Shown one piece after another: positions 57,442 to 64,000 of a stretch of 64,000 nucleotides of DNA. Within the stretch, counting starts at the first letter, position 1; each line of letters opens with the position of its first letter. The notes below the pieces were generated by a model, which worked only from the letters and a program-made list of their open reading frames with translations, did no database searches and was not told the origin of the DNA. The position numbers and the translations under genes were made by a program. The stretch is from Clostridia bacterium (GTDB lineage Bacteria > Bacillota > Clostridia > Christensenellales > Aristaeellaceae), in contig JAFWEL010000130.1 in NCBI GenBank assembly GCA_017512905.1, positions 124,001 to 188,000 on the forward strand, in the 5' to 3' direction.

Positions 57442-58608
57442 CTATCGCATCGGTTTCGCCTTCAGCCGCCCCACCAGCCGGTCGAAGCGCAGGTCGTCCC
57501 ATTCCACGACCTCGATATCCAGCTGGGCTGCCCGCCGGCGCATGGGCGCGCGGCTCTTTGTGGCCAGGCCGGAGGTGGCGATGATGGCCCGGGAGCCCTT
57601 GCCGCCGAAGCGGTCCCGGAGGATCGCCAGCTCGTTCAACGCCTCGGTTTTGATCTCGCTGGTCTTGCAGCTGATGAACACCGGCTGGATGCCCTGGACG
57701 GCCATCACGTCGATCTCATTCGTCACGCTGTCCCGCTGGCTCGCGCCGCCCTGCCAGTTGACCACGGCGCTGAGCACCACGTCGTCAAAGCACTGGGCTT
57801 CCAGGCAGGCCCGGTAGACCTGCAGCTCCAGCACCGCGCCGATGTCCCGCAGCCAGAAGCGCACGTCCTCATCGGGAAAGCGGAAGCGAATCCCGTCCCT
57901 GAACAGCCGCAGGTCGAGGATCAATCCGGCCTCCTCCAGCGCCCCGAGCAGCTCGCCATCGGCTTCCACGGTCTTGTTCCCCGCCTTAAGCGTCCACGGT
58001 CCCGCCGCCGCCAGCCTCCCCGGCTCGGCCGAGGAGATCTTCTGGATGTAGCTGATCTGACGGTTCCACACGCGCCGATAGTGGGTGTAGATTACAAACA
58101 GTTGCTCCATCTGGGGCAGCATCGCCTTCAGCCGGGCATTGTTCTCCCGTCCAGGCAGCAGCGTACCGCCCGCCATCAGGAAGCAGGAGCGGGCGTCCAG
58201 CCGCACCGTACAGGGCAGGCTGTGAGCGAAGGGCGCGTTCTTGATTTCGAAAAAGGCGTTTTTCCTGCGGCTGTAGGTGAATACCGGCGTCTCCCCCGAC
58301 ACCACCCCCGCTGCGAACAGCGCCGCGTCGGTGCCGCCGGAAATGTCGATGGCGCAATCCGGATGGGCCTCCACAACTTCCCGCAGCACCCGCTCGATCT
58401 TCACCGCGTCCAGCATGCTCACCGGGATGAACGTCAGCTTCACCGGACACTGGCGATATTCAAAATAGCTGCGCAGGGAACGCCGGAACTGTCGGTTCTG
58501 CTCGATTTCCGGCGGACAGATCAGAATCGTCTCCCGGGGCCTGAACATCTCCGTGCCAAGCACGTTTTCAATGGGCACGGTATCATAGAGCTCAATCAGC
58601 GTATCCAA
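57442..58608 (-). CDS. Card1/Can2-like CARF-domain endonuclease (DUF1887 family)
   Basis: The 388-residue protein has an N-terminal CARF-like Rossmann domain (TILICPPEIEQNRQF about 28-42, DISGGTDAALFAAG at 88-101). A linker winged-helix-like region follows (about 205-250), then a C-terminal PD-(D/E)xK nuclease with a candidate Glu261 (IGAVLELQVY), Asp300 (NEIDVM) and Lys315 (FISCK). This is the layout of Card1/Can2, nucleases switched on by cyclic oligoadenylate in type III CRISPR defence. No CRISPR array or cas gene is in the window. TTG start at 58608 follows GAGGGTGG; the longer frame overlaps the promoter. Function outside CRISPR is inference. Confidence 0.8.
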   Translation of the reverse strand: MDTLIELYDTVPIENVLGTEMFRPRETILICPPEIEQNRQFRRSLRSYFEYRQCPVKLTFIPVSMLDAVKIERVLREVVEAHPDCAIDISGGTDAALFAAGVVSGETPVFTYSRRKNAFFEIKNAPFAHSLPCTVRLDARSCFLMAGGTLLPGRENNARLKAMLPQMEQLFVIYTHYRRVWNRQISYIQKISSAEPGRLAAAGPWTLKAGNKTVEADGELLGALEEAGLILDLRLFRDGIRFRFPDEDVRFWLRDIGAVLELQVYRACLEAQCFDDVVLSAVVNWQGGASQRDSVTNEIDVMAVQGIQPVFISCKTSEIKTEALNELAILRDRFGGKGSRAIIATSGLATKSRAPMRRRAAQLDIEVVEWDDLRFDRLVGRLKAKPMR

Positions 58609-58639
58609 TGTGCATCCACCCTCACCGTCATTTGATGGT

Positions 58640-58668
58640 ATTATACCAACAAGGCACAAGTCGGTCAA
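58640..58668 (-). promoter_or_regulatory. Promoter of the Card1-like nuclease gene
   Basis: Minus strand TTGACC (58663-58668), 17-nt spacer, TATAAT (58640-58645). Its predicted transcript start at about 58633 is upstream of the TTG start codon. Confidence 0.8.
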
Positions 58669-58690
58669 CCGGTCAACGCAAGAAAAAAGC

Positions 58691-58719
58691 TTGTCTGCCG
58701 GTTGGGTTCGCGGTATAAT
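58691..58719 (+). promoter_or_regulatory. Promoter of the plus-strand methyltransferase gene
   Basis: TTGTCT (58691-58696), 17-nt spacer, TATAAT (58714-58719). It is divergent from the nuclease promoter. Confidence 0.75.
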
Positions 58720-58751
58720 GGTTCTGCACCATCAAAAACCGGGAGGAAGCC

Positions 58752-59459
58752 ATGTACTCAAGCCTGTTTTGCCGCCTGTACAATGAATTTGGCTGGAACG
58801 AATATCCCCGCGTGTTTGCCGGTCAGCTGCTGCAGTGGCTGAACCAGAGGGGCGCGACTGCCGGGACGGCGCTGGATCTGGGCTGCGGCACAGGCGTGCT
58901 CTGTGAGACGCTGCATGAAAACGGCATCGACACCCTGGGGGTGGACCTCTCCCGCGAGATGATCGACATCGCGCGGCAGCGTTCCCCCGGTCTGCGCTAC
59001 GCGGTGATGGATATCGTCAACCTGACTTTGGCGGAGCGGTTTGACCTCGCCACCTGTACCGGCGACGCCATCAACCACATCCGCGACCTGAAGGACGTCG
59101 GGCAGGTGTTCTGCAATGTTCACGCCGTGTTGAACCCGGGCGGTTATTTCGTGTTTGACCTGCTGAACCCCGACGAGGTCTCCCCCGGAGAGCCCTTCGA
59201 GGTCCCCTACGGCGAAGGCGGCCTCGTGCGCTTCCTGATGGAGGACGCCGGCGAGGGCCGTATCACCCTGAATATCGAAATGTCTGAAAAAGGCAGGATC
59301 AAGTTTTCTGAAGTCATCCATGAAAAGGTACACGACGTGGAGGCTGTGTGCGACCTGCTGCGCCAAAACGGCCTTGAACTGCTGCAGTGTGCCGACCGGC
59401 TGCTGCTGAACAGCGACAATCACGGCACCACCTGGTTCATCGCGGCACAGAAGACGTAG
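58752..59459 (+). CDS. Class I SAM-dependent methyltransferase
   Basis: The 235-residue protein has motif I LDLGCGTGVLCETL, VDLSREMIDIAR and the post-motif CTGDAINHI. It starts MYSSLFCRLYNEFGWNEYP, a head common to a clostridial methyltransferase subgroup of unknown substrate. GGGAGG lies 6 nt before the ATG. The next gene (Cys-rich small domain protein) follows after 32 nt with its own AGGAGG, so the two form a small operon. Confidence 0.88.
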   Translation: MYSSLFCRLYNEFGWNEYPRVFAGQLLQWLNQRGATAGTALDLGCGTGVLCETLHENGIDTLGVDLSREMIDIARQRSPGLRYAVMDIVNLTLAERFDLATCTGDAINHIRDLKDVGQVFCNVHAVLNPGGYFVFDLLNPDEVSPGEPFEVPYGEGGLVRFLMEDAGEGRITLNIEMSEKGRIKFSEVIHEKVHDVEAVCDLLRQNGLELLQCADRLLLNSDNHGTTWFIAAQKT

Positions 59460-59491
59460 CACCACTTCAATTTTCACAGGAGGAAAACGCC

Positions 59492-59776
59492 TTGGATAAA
59501 GAGACAAAGCACTACGCCTTTTTCCAGAATCGGGAATGCGAATACTTCCCCTGCCACCGGGTTAATGATCCCGACCGGTTCAACTGCCTGTTCTGCTACT
59601 GCCCCCTGTACGCCCTGGGCAAGCGCTGCGGCGGCCATTTCAGGTATACTGAAAAGGGCTACAAGGACTGCACCGGCTGCGCCTTTCCCCACATGCCGGA
59701 GAACTATGAAAAGATCACCGGACGGTATCGGGAGATCATGGAGCTAGTCCGGGTGAACGACAAGCGCGGGGAATAA
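59492..59776 (+). CDS. Cysteine-rich small domain protein (PF04071-like)
   Basis: The 94-residue protein has eight or more cysteines in a conserved layout: FFQNRECEYFPCH, FNCLFCYCPLY, RCGGHF and DCTGCAFPH. This matches the cysteine-rich small domain, thought to bind metal, which is often found in or fused to cobalamin-related proteins in archaea and Clostridia. That association is from memory of the family and the B12-regulated genes 0.5 kb away make it relevant here. TTG start at 59492 with AGGAGG 8 nt upstream. Confidence 0.82.
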   Translation: MDKETKHYAFFQNRECEYFPCHRVNDPDRFNCLFCYCPLYALGKRCGGHFRYTEKGYKDCTGCAFPHMPENYEKITGRYREIMELVRVNDKRGE

Positions 59777-59808
59777 TGGATCTTTGTAAATAATTTGTTG
59801 TTTGTATA

Positions 59809-60098
59809 TTCTGATTTATCGCGTTGATGCTGTATCCAAAAGCCTTCCCCTTTGGGGGGCCGAAGGCCCTAGCGAGCCTGCGAGCGTCAGGTGCCTGCGT
59901 GGCCGAAGGCCTAGCGAAGCGTCCAGCAGGCGGATGAGGTCCCCTCACATCACGCTTCCCGCCTATGCTGAAACAAGCGTTGTCCGAGCGACGCGAAGCG
60001 GGTCCTTCAGGACGACAAGGACCTCATCCGTCTTTCCCGGAACAATGCAAGCATTTTCCGGGAAATCCAGCCAACATCCCGGCAAATCAGAATTGTCC
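59809..60098. repeat. MITE-like intergenic element, about 290 bp
   Basis: It begins ATATTCTGATTTATCG and ends, read from the other strand, CAATTCTGATTTGCCG. These are the same two end types as the short repeat at 12583-12620, in reversed order. The inside has inverted repeats (CGGATGAGGTCC with GGACCTCATCCG; CCGAAGGCC repeats) and no reading frame with coding character. Probably a non-autonomous mobile repeat. It accounts for most of the 430-nt gap after the Cys-rich gene. Confidence 0.6.
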
Positions 60099-60127
60099 CG
60101 CCTGAACTGAGACAGTCATATAAAATA

Positions 60128-60182
60128 CCTTCGCTCCGCCCCGGACGCGGCGGTTCACCGTCGCGTTCGGGGGGAACGAAGG
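60128..60182. terminator. Bidirectional terminator downstream of the small secreted protein gene
   Basis: A strong stem-loop (CCTTCG...CGAAGG outer pairs, CGGACGCG/CGCGTTCG inner pairs) followed by TTTTTTT on the plus strand and TATTTTA on the minus strand. Confidence 0.8.
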
Positions 60183-60207
60183 ATCTTTTTTTGCCCTGTG
60201 GCAGTTT

Positions 60208-60669
60208 TTATTCGCCTTCCACAACCGGCACGGGATTGCTGACCATGACCTTGTGGTCGTACCACTTGCCCTTCTTGCCCAGCAGGGCGCAGTCAAATTC
60301 CTCGCCGATGACGGGCACGGGAATGTCAAAGCCATAGACCTCGTCGGTGGTGCCGTCGTTGTAATCCACCACGTCGGTGGTGGGCTCCAGCAGCACGGCG
60401 CCCTCCTTCTCGGCATCCTCGGCCAAGCCGGGGAACAGGTTCACGATGTTCTTGGACACCAGCGTGACATGGATGGTCATCTGGCCGTCTTTCACGGTGA
60501 GGGTGCCCAGGTTGTTGTAAACCTCGTTCACATGGAACATGCTGTGGTCGGTGGTAAACTCGGCGTTATACACGCCGTCCGCCAGGGGCTCGGCAGCCGA
60601 TTCAGCCAGCGCGGCCATGCCGCAAAGCGCCAGCAGCATTGCCAGCGCGAGGGCGATCATTCTCTTCAT
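60208..60669 (-). CDS. Small secreted protein encoded with the exported cobaltochelatase
   Basis: The 153-residue protein has a signal peptide (MIALALAMLLALCGMAALA, cleavage near LA-ES) and a single beta-rich domain. Recurring features are FTTDHSMFHVNE, LTVKDGQMTIHVTL and GKWYDHKV. I recognise the pattern of a small extracytoplasmic domain with conserved Met, His and Tyr but cannot name the family with certainty. A metal- or tetrapyrrole-binding role is inference from its partner, the CbiK-type protein 69 nt upstream. ATG 60669 has GGAGG 7 nt before it. Confidence 0.72.
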   Translation of the reverse strand: MKRMIALALAMLLALCGMAALAESAAEPLADGVYNAEFTTDHSMFHVNEVYNNLGTLTVKDGQMTIHVTLVSKNIVNLFPGLAEDAEKEGAVLLEPTTDVVDYNDGTTDEVYGFDIPVPVIGEEFDCALLGKKGKWYDHKVMVSNPVPVVEGE

Positions 60670-60738
60670 ATTCATACCTCCAATATGGCCGAAGCCCCCG
60701 ATCCCATATGGCCGGAGGCTTTGGCGTCATTGCTGCGA

Positions 60739-61887
60739 TCAACCGAGCACAGCGGCAGCGACGGCTTCGCCGGTGTGCAGCACGTACAGGGCCTGAATCA
60801 GATCGATGCGGCCCAGGCCGGCGATCTGGCACTCGACGCTGTCGAAAGCGCCGGAGGCGGTGAACTGGGAGATCCAGGACTCGGGATCCTCGGGATCGGC
60901 CATGTCGTTGTTGGCGTGATCGCCCGCGACGACCATCAGGGGCCGCAGGATGATCTTCTTGAAGCCGGCTTCCTTGACCTTCTCGATGACCGCGGCGCAG
61001 GCGGTGTCCTCCGGCTCGCCCTCAACGGTGCCGATGAACACGTTCTTGAAGCCCAGCTCGTTCATCTGGGTCTGCATCTGATCGTAGGTCACGTTGGCGG
61101 TATGGCTGGTGCCATGGCCCATGAACACGAAGGCGGCGCCGGCCTTGGCGGCGGAAAAAATGTCGTCATACTCGGATTCGATGACGGCCTCGCTCACGAC
61201 TGCCGCGGCGACAGCGGCCTTGTCCGCGTTGATGACGGTGGCGTCCGCGCCGACCTCGCCCAGCAGGGGCTCGGCCACGATGATATTCTCAATCTTGTCC
61301 TTATAGCCTTCCAGCACGCCGACCAGTTCGTCGTACTCGGCGCCGTGCATCAGGTGGGTGGGCTGCACAAGCAGGTTCTTAACGCCGTTCGCCACGGCGC
61401 GGTCCAGGGCCTGGGCCACATTGTCGATCTTCTCGCCGTCGCGGGCCTGGATGTGATTAATGATGATCTGGGCGGTGAAGGCGCGGCGCACGGACCAATC
61501 CGGATACGCGACCTGCAGGGCCTTCTCGATGCCGCCGATGTCCTCAACGCGGCTGTCGTTGAAGGAGGTGCCGAAGCTGACCACCAGCAGCTCGTTCTCA
61601 CCGATGCCGTCGGCGTTCAGGGGATTGTCCTTAACAGCGTCGCCGGTGTCGCGGGCAAAGTAGTCGGCCTCTTCAACCAGTTCCTTCTGGGCGTCAGTCA
61701 GGGCATCCCAGGCGGCCTTCGCGGCCTCGCACTGGGCGTCAGTCTCCTCGGTCCGCTCCTGGACCTGGATGGCGGCGATCAGCTCGTCAACCGCAGCGGC
61801 GGCGGTCTTGTCGGCGTCCTCGGCGAACGCGACGGCGCACGTGGCGAACATCGCCAACGCGATCAGCATGGAAAGCAGTTTCTTCAT
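60739..61887 (-). CDS. cbiK: Exported CbiK-type sirohydrochlorin cobaltochelatase
   Basis: The 382-residue protein has a signal peptide (LLSMLIALAMFATCAVA, cleavage near AFA-ED at 22) and a FIVAR-like helical stretch with AAKAAWDALTDAQKELV (about 56-72). The chelatase has two lobes: LLVVSFGTSFN, QPTHLMHGAEYDEL (His178, His181), VFMGHGTSH (His258) and VVAGDHANND (His324), the candidate metal-binding residues of CbiK. CbiK inserts cobalt into sirohydrochlorin; secreted (periplasmic) forms such as in Desulfovibrio may do another job, for example heme or metal handling. AGGAGG precedes ATG 61887. A cobalamin riboswitch lies upstream. Confidence 0.88.
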   Translation of the reverse strand: MKKLLSMLIALAMFATCAVAFAEDADKTAAAAVDELIAAIQVQERTEETDAQCEAAKAAWDALTDAQKELVEEADYFARDTGDAVKDNPLNADGIGENELLVVSFGTSFNDSRVEDIGGIEKALQVAYPDWSVRRAFTAQIIINHIQARDGEKIDNVAQALDRAVANGVKNLLVQPTHLMHGAEYDELVGVLEGYKDKIENIIVAEPLLGEVGADATVINADKAAVAAAVVSEAVIESEYDDIFSAAKAGAAFVFMGHGTSHTANVTYDQMQTQMNELGFKNVFIGTVEGEPEDTACAAVIEKVKEAGFKKIILRPLMVVAGDHANNDMADPEDPESWISQFTASGAFDSVECQIAGLGRIDLIQALYVLHTGEAVAAAVLG

Positions 61888-61965
61888 GGTTTGTTCCTCC
61901 TGAAATGATGGATATTTATTGGAGCCGGCCACCCGGTCGGACAGCAATACACAGTCTCACGGGCA

Positions 61966-62006
61966 GAGAAAGAGCCCGCAGGGCGCACAGGCGTCCGGCA
62001 GGCTCC
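61966..62006 (-). terminator. Riboswitch-linked terminator (expression platform)
   Basis: On the minus strand GAGCC...GGGCTC closes a GC-rich hairpin followed by TTTCTC, between the riboswitch body and the cbiK ribosome binding site. This suits transcriptional attenuation when cobalamin is bound. Confidence 0.55.
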
Positions 62007-62065
62007 GATCAATCGGCGTTGCTATGCTGCCAGGCACTCGTGGCATGAGGCGCCTTTAACGCCTC

Positions 62066-62240
62066 GGCATACAGCCGGGCAGGTCTCCTGGCTCACGGAT
62101 CAATACGATGCGGGCGGCCTTCCCGTTGCCAGTGGCCTCATTGCCCGTTCATTCCCCGATTACAGTGACGAGTTCGCGCGGGATTCTCACCCGCTTCCCT
62201 TTTCACCGGACGCGATGCGTCCGACACCCGCTGTTTATTC
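62066..62240 (-). promoter_or_regulatory. Cobalamin riboswitch
   Basis: Read on the minus strand the region has the class features: GGGTGAGAATCCCGC, GTCACTGTAATCGGGGA and the B12 box GAGCCAGGAGACCTGCC near its 3' end. Adenosylcobalamin binding should switch off the exported cobaltochelatase and the small secreted protein. The core is about 175 nt and is followed by a terminator. Confidence 0.92.
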
Positions 62241-62254
62241 AATTCTTGGCATAT

Positions 62255-62283
62255 ACTGTATCACATGTGCGTCACTTTTGCAA
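62255..62283 (-). promoter_or_regulatory. Promoter of the riboswitch-cbiK transcript
   Basis: Minus strand TTGCAA (62278-62283), 17-nt spacer, TACAGT (62255-62260), about 15 nt before the riboswitch body. Confidence 0.7.
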
Positions 62284-62366
62284 CCCCAAAAGGGACGGTA
62301 AAGTGAAAATAACCTGCCCCCGGGACGGGCAATGTCATCAACTTAAGGCATGATCAGACGCGAACG

Positions 62367-62448
62367 CCCCCGTAGGGGCGGCGTTGCGCCGCCCACCAAA
62401 TACGTTTTTAGTGTCGTTGCAGGGCGGGCGCCGCAACGGCGCCCCTAC
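62367..62448. repeat. Dispersed intergenic palindrome of the GTAGGGGCG type
   Basis: GTAGGGGCGGCG...CGCCGCCC and GGGCGGGCGCCG...CGCCCCTAC form two small palindromes whose ends are mutual inverted repeats (GTAGGGGCG with CGCCCCTAC). Palindromes of this type are common in intergenic regions of GC-rich Clostridia. The rest of 62284-62536 shows no other features. Confidence 0.6.
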
Positions 62449-62536
62449 ACCAGGCTTCCCCCTACATTTGTTTTTCACCCTATCGGCTTAATTGATGACA
62501 TTGCCCATGATGGGAGATCAGCGGCACAGCCCGATG

Positions 62537-63178
62537 CTAACCGATAGCCTGCCTGACCTTTTCCGCCATGGCTTCCCCGAGGCGGAGGTGGCCCCGCTCG
62601 GTCATATGCACGGCGTCCAGCGGCGAAACCTCGGCGAAGGGCACGGCATCGAAATAATCGCAGCGCATGAGCTTGGAGATGCGCCTCAATTCCCTGGAAA
62701 GGCCCGCGGAAACGGCGATGGCCTGCTCGCCGAAGCACTCGGCGTGGCGGGTCTGCATCAGGTTGTCCAGGATTTGAGGCGGCGCGGCGATGATGATGTG
62801 GGAGACCTCCCCTGCCTCATTGACCGCGTACTGCTTGGCCACTCGCACCAGCTGCATCATGCTCTGGCCGATGGTCATCGGCGTCATGCCGAAGCGAACC
62901 TTTGTGTCGTTGCTGCCCAGCATGATGATGACGGCATCCAGCGGATTGTGGGACATCAGGCAGGGCGGCAGGTACTGAATGCCGCTCTTGTAGCCGCCCT
63001 CCACGGGGTCGTCAAACACGCAGGTCCGGCCGTTGAAGCCCTCCTCGATCACCGCGTAGCCCTCGCCCAGCGCGTTCTGCATCCGCATGGGCCAGCGGGT
63101 GCGCTCGTCGTAGCGGCCGCCGGTAGGAATATAGCCATAGGTGTTGGAATCGCCATAGCACAGTATGCGTTTCTGCAA
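62537..63178 (-). CDS. SGNH/GDSL family hydrolase (esterase-like)
   Basis: The 213-residue protein has block I CYGDSNTYGY (Ser nucleophile in GDSN), block III MLGSNDTK and block V DAVHMTERGH (catalytic Asp and His). No signal peptide is seen, so it acts in the cytoplasm, perhaps as an arylesterase or deacetylase. TTG start behind GGGGGC; 32 nt after the membrane protein gene upstream on the same strand. Confidence 0.88.
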   Translation of the reverse strand: MQKRILCYGDSNTYGYIPTGGRYDERTRWPMRMQNALGEGYAVIEEGFNGRTCVFDDPVEGGYKSGIQYLPPCLMSHNPLDAVIIMLGSNDTKVRFGMTPMTIGQSMMQLVRVAKQYAVNEAGEVSHIIIAAPPQILDNLMQTRHAECFGEQAIAVSAGLSRELRRISKLMRCDYFDAVPFAEVSPLDAVHMTERGHLRLGEAMAEKVRQAIG

Positions 63179-63210
63179 TGCCGCTGCCCCCTTTACGGTT
63201 TTTGCGCGCC

Positions 63211-63933
63211 TCAGCGGCGCCTGCGGCGGGGCTTGCGCTCCGCCTGCGTATTGTTTTTGAACTCGTCAAAGACGGGCAGATTGGAAACGTTGAATACCTC
63301 GTCCTCATAGCTGTCGGACACATCCCGCTTCTTGAGCTCAGATGTAAATATGTTGTCCGTGCGGTTGCCTTGGGCTTCACCTCCGCGAGGTCTGCCCGCC
63401 CTCTCGGGCTTTTCGGCGTCTCTGACGGCCGAGGGCTTTTCAGCGCCATCCACATGCCGCCTGACCTTTGTGCCCTCTCCGCGCCGGCGGTTCGCCGAGG
63501 AGACCTTCCCGTCGGCCCTCCGCCGGCCGACCTGGTGCGTATCCTCCGGCTTGCGCGCCTGCTGGCGTTTGACCACTGTGCTGGCCACCACATAGTCGTG
63601 CTCGTCCCAGTTGGAGGCAAGGTCGCCTTCCCAATCGTCCGCCCGGTCGATGTCGGCATTGATGAAAAACCGATCGTCGTTGACGATGACGCGCTCCTTC
63701 CGGAACCAAACCCAGTAGGGCCGCCACCGGATCAGCCAGACCAGGCGGTCGAGCACGAGGCCCAGGACCAGGAAGAAAATCAACAGCTTCAGCCAGTTCC
63801 GGGACAGCCACAACAGCGGCGACCCGCTGGCGCTGCCCGCGAGGTTGAACAGCCTGAGCACCCAGTTTGCCAGGCCCTTCAGCCAGCCGAGCATCAGGTC
63901 CACGATCGCGTTGGAATATCCACTGATTGTCAT
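63211..63933 (-). CDS. Single-pass membrane protein with basic disordered tail, unknown function
   Basis: The 240-residue protein has an amphipathic N-terminus (MLGWLKGLANWVLRLFNLA), a membrane helix (LLIFFLVLGLVLDRLVW) and an Arg/Lys/Glu-rich tail ending RKPRRRRR. No domain is recognised. The cytoplasmic tail has a FFINADIDRADDWEGDL stretch that might be conserved. It is followed by the SGNH hydrolase gene. Confidence 0.7.
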   Translation of the reverse strand: MTISGYSNAIVDLMLGWLKGLANWVLRLFNLAGSASGSPLLWLSRNWLKLLIFFLVLGLVLDRLVWLIRWRPYWVWFRKERVIVNDDRFFINADIDRADDWEGDLASNWDEHDYVVASTVVKRQQARKPEDTHQVGRRRADGKVSSANRRRGEGTKVRRHVDGAEKPSAVRDAEKPERAGRPRGGEAQGNRTDNIFTSELKKRDVSDSYEDEVFNVSNLPVFDEFKNNTQAERKPRRRRR

Positions 63934-63972
63934 TGCCTATCCATATGCCTCCAGGTGACGGCATTGCGGCCG

Positions 63973-64000
63973 TTACTCCTCGTTCGCTGCCGCTTCCCCG
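63973..64000 (-). CDS. Probable 3' end of another minus-strand gene
   Basis: A TAA stop (63973-63975) closes a frame reading ...GEAAANEE, an acidic tail that looks like a protein C-terminus. Only nine codons are in the window, so identity is unknown. Confidence 0.35.

Noticed and set aside
62350..62547. Plus-strand frame of 65 codons after the riboswitch
   Set aside because: It is made of the GTAGGGGCG palindrome and lacks a ribosome binding site.

Overview
The window comes from a GC-rich (roughly 60% by eye), anaerobic, endospore-forming member of the Clostridia. Evidence for this is the complete spoIIIA locus, the asp23-amaP-nusB-xseA-xseB-ispA-dxs-tlyA-nadK-argR-recN gene order typical of Clostridia, a rubredoxin-rubrerythrin fusion, a GGGtGRT protein with its Fe-S scaffold partner, and strong AGGAGG ribosome binding sites with TTGACA-N17-TATAAT promoters. 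A Christensenellales-like or related high-GC rumen/gut clostridial lineage is a guess. No rRNA, marker species gene, CRISPR array or prophage is visible.

Layout. 1-3.8 kb (minus): a secreted Ig-like repeat protein cut by the window edge, a DEDDh exonuclease and a MalY/PatB-type C-S lyase. 4.1-5.0 kb (plus): a lipid kinase behind a striking leader with two competing hairpins. 5.0-8.4 kb (minus): a sirtuin, inosine-DNA glycosylase, pyrimidine phosphorylase and CPBP-like membrane protein operon, divergent from a plus-strand Bax-inhibitor-1 protein, Dabb protein and GNAT. 10.1-11.9 kb (minus): GGGtGRT and its scaffold. 12.7-17.4 kb (minus): a five-gene galactofuranose-type glycan operon. 17.6-19.1 kb (plus): rubrerythrin and uridine kinase. 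19.2-29.5 kb (minus): the asp23-to-recN housekeeping operon. 29.5-33.8 kb (minus): spoIIIAA-AH, in which spoIIIAF is reduced to its membrane part by a 159-bp MITE-like insertion. 34.1-38.5 kb (plus): a 1482-residue secreted peptidoglycan-binding/FnIII protein with a long Glu/Pro repeat.

38.6-45.2 kb (minus) is a six-gene operon: methyltransferase, hslO (Hsp33), three unnamed scaffold proteins (TPR, HEAT-like, zinc-ribbon/TPR) and a tRNA-dihydrouridine synthase. 45.4-47.0 kb holds a HAD phosphatase, an orphan precorrin-8X methylmutase-like protein and tRNA-Trp. 47.2-53.5 kb holds two drug-efflux modules: TetR-MATE (plus) and MarR with a heterodimeric ABC exporter (minus), the latter with an obvious MarR operator. 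53.6-57.4 kb holds an EF-G paralogue, a PPC/DUF296 protein and an AEC transporter.

57.4-62.3 kb is the most interesting part: a stand-alone Card1/Can2-like CARF nuclease with no CRISPR array in the window, a methyltransferase, a Cys-rich small-domain protein of a family seen around cobalamin genes, and a cobalamin-riboswitch-controlled pair encoding an exported CbiK-type cobaltochelatase and a small secreted protein. The window ends with an SGNH hydrolase and a single-pass membrane protein.

Several intergenic regions carry MITE-like or palindromic repeats. Two loci (12.58 and 59.8 kb) share the same pair of element ends in opposite orientation.
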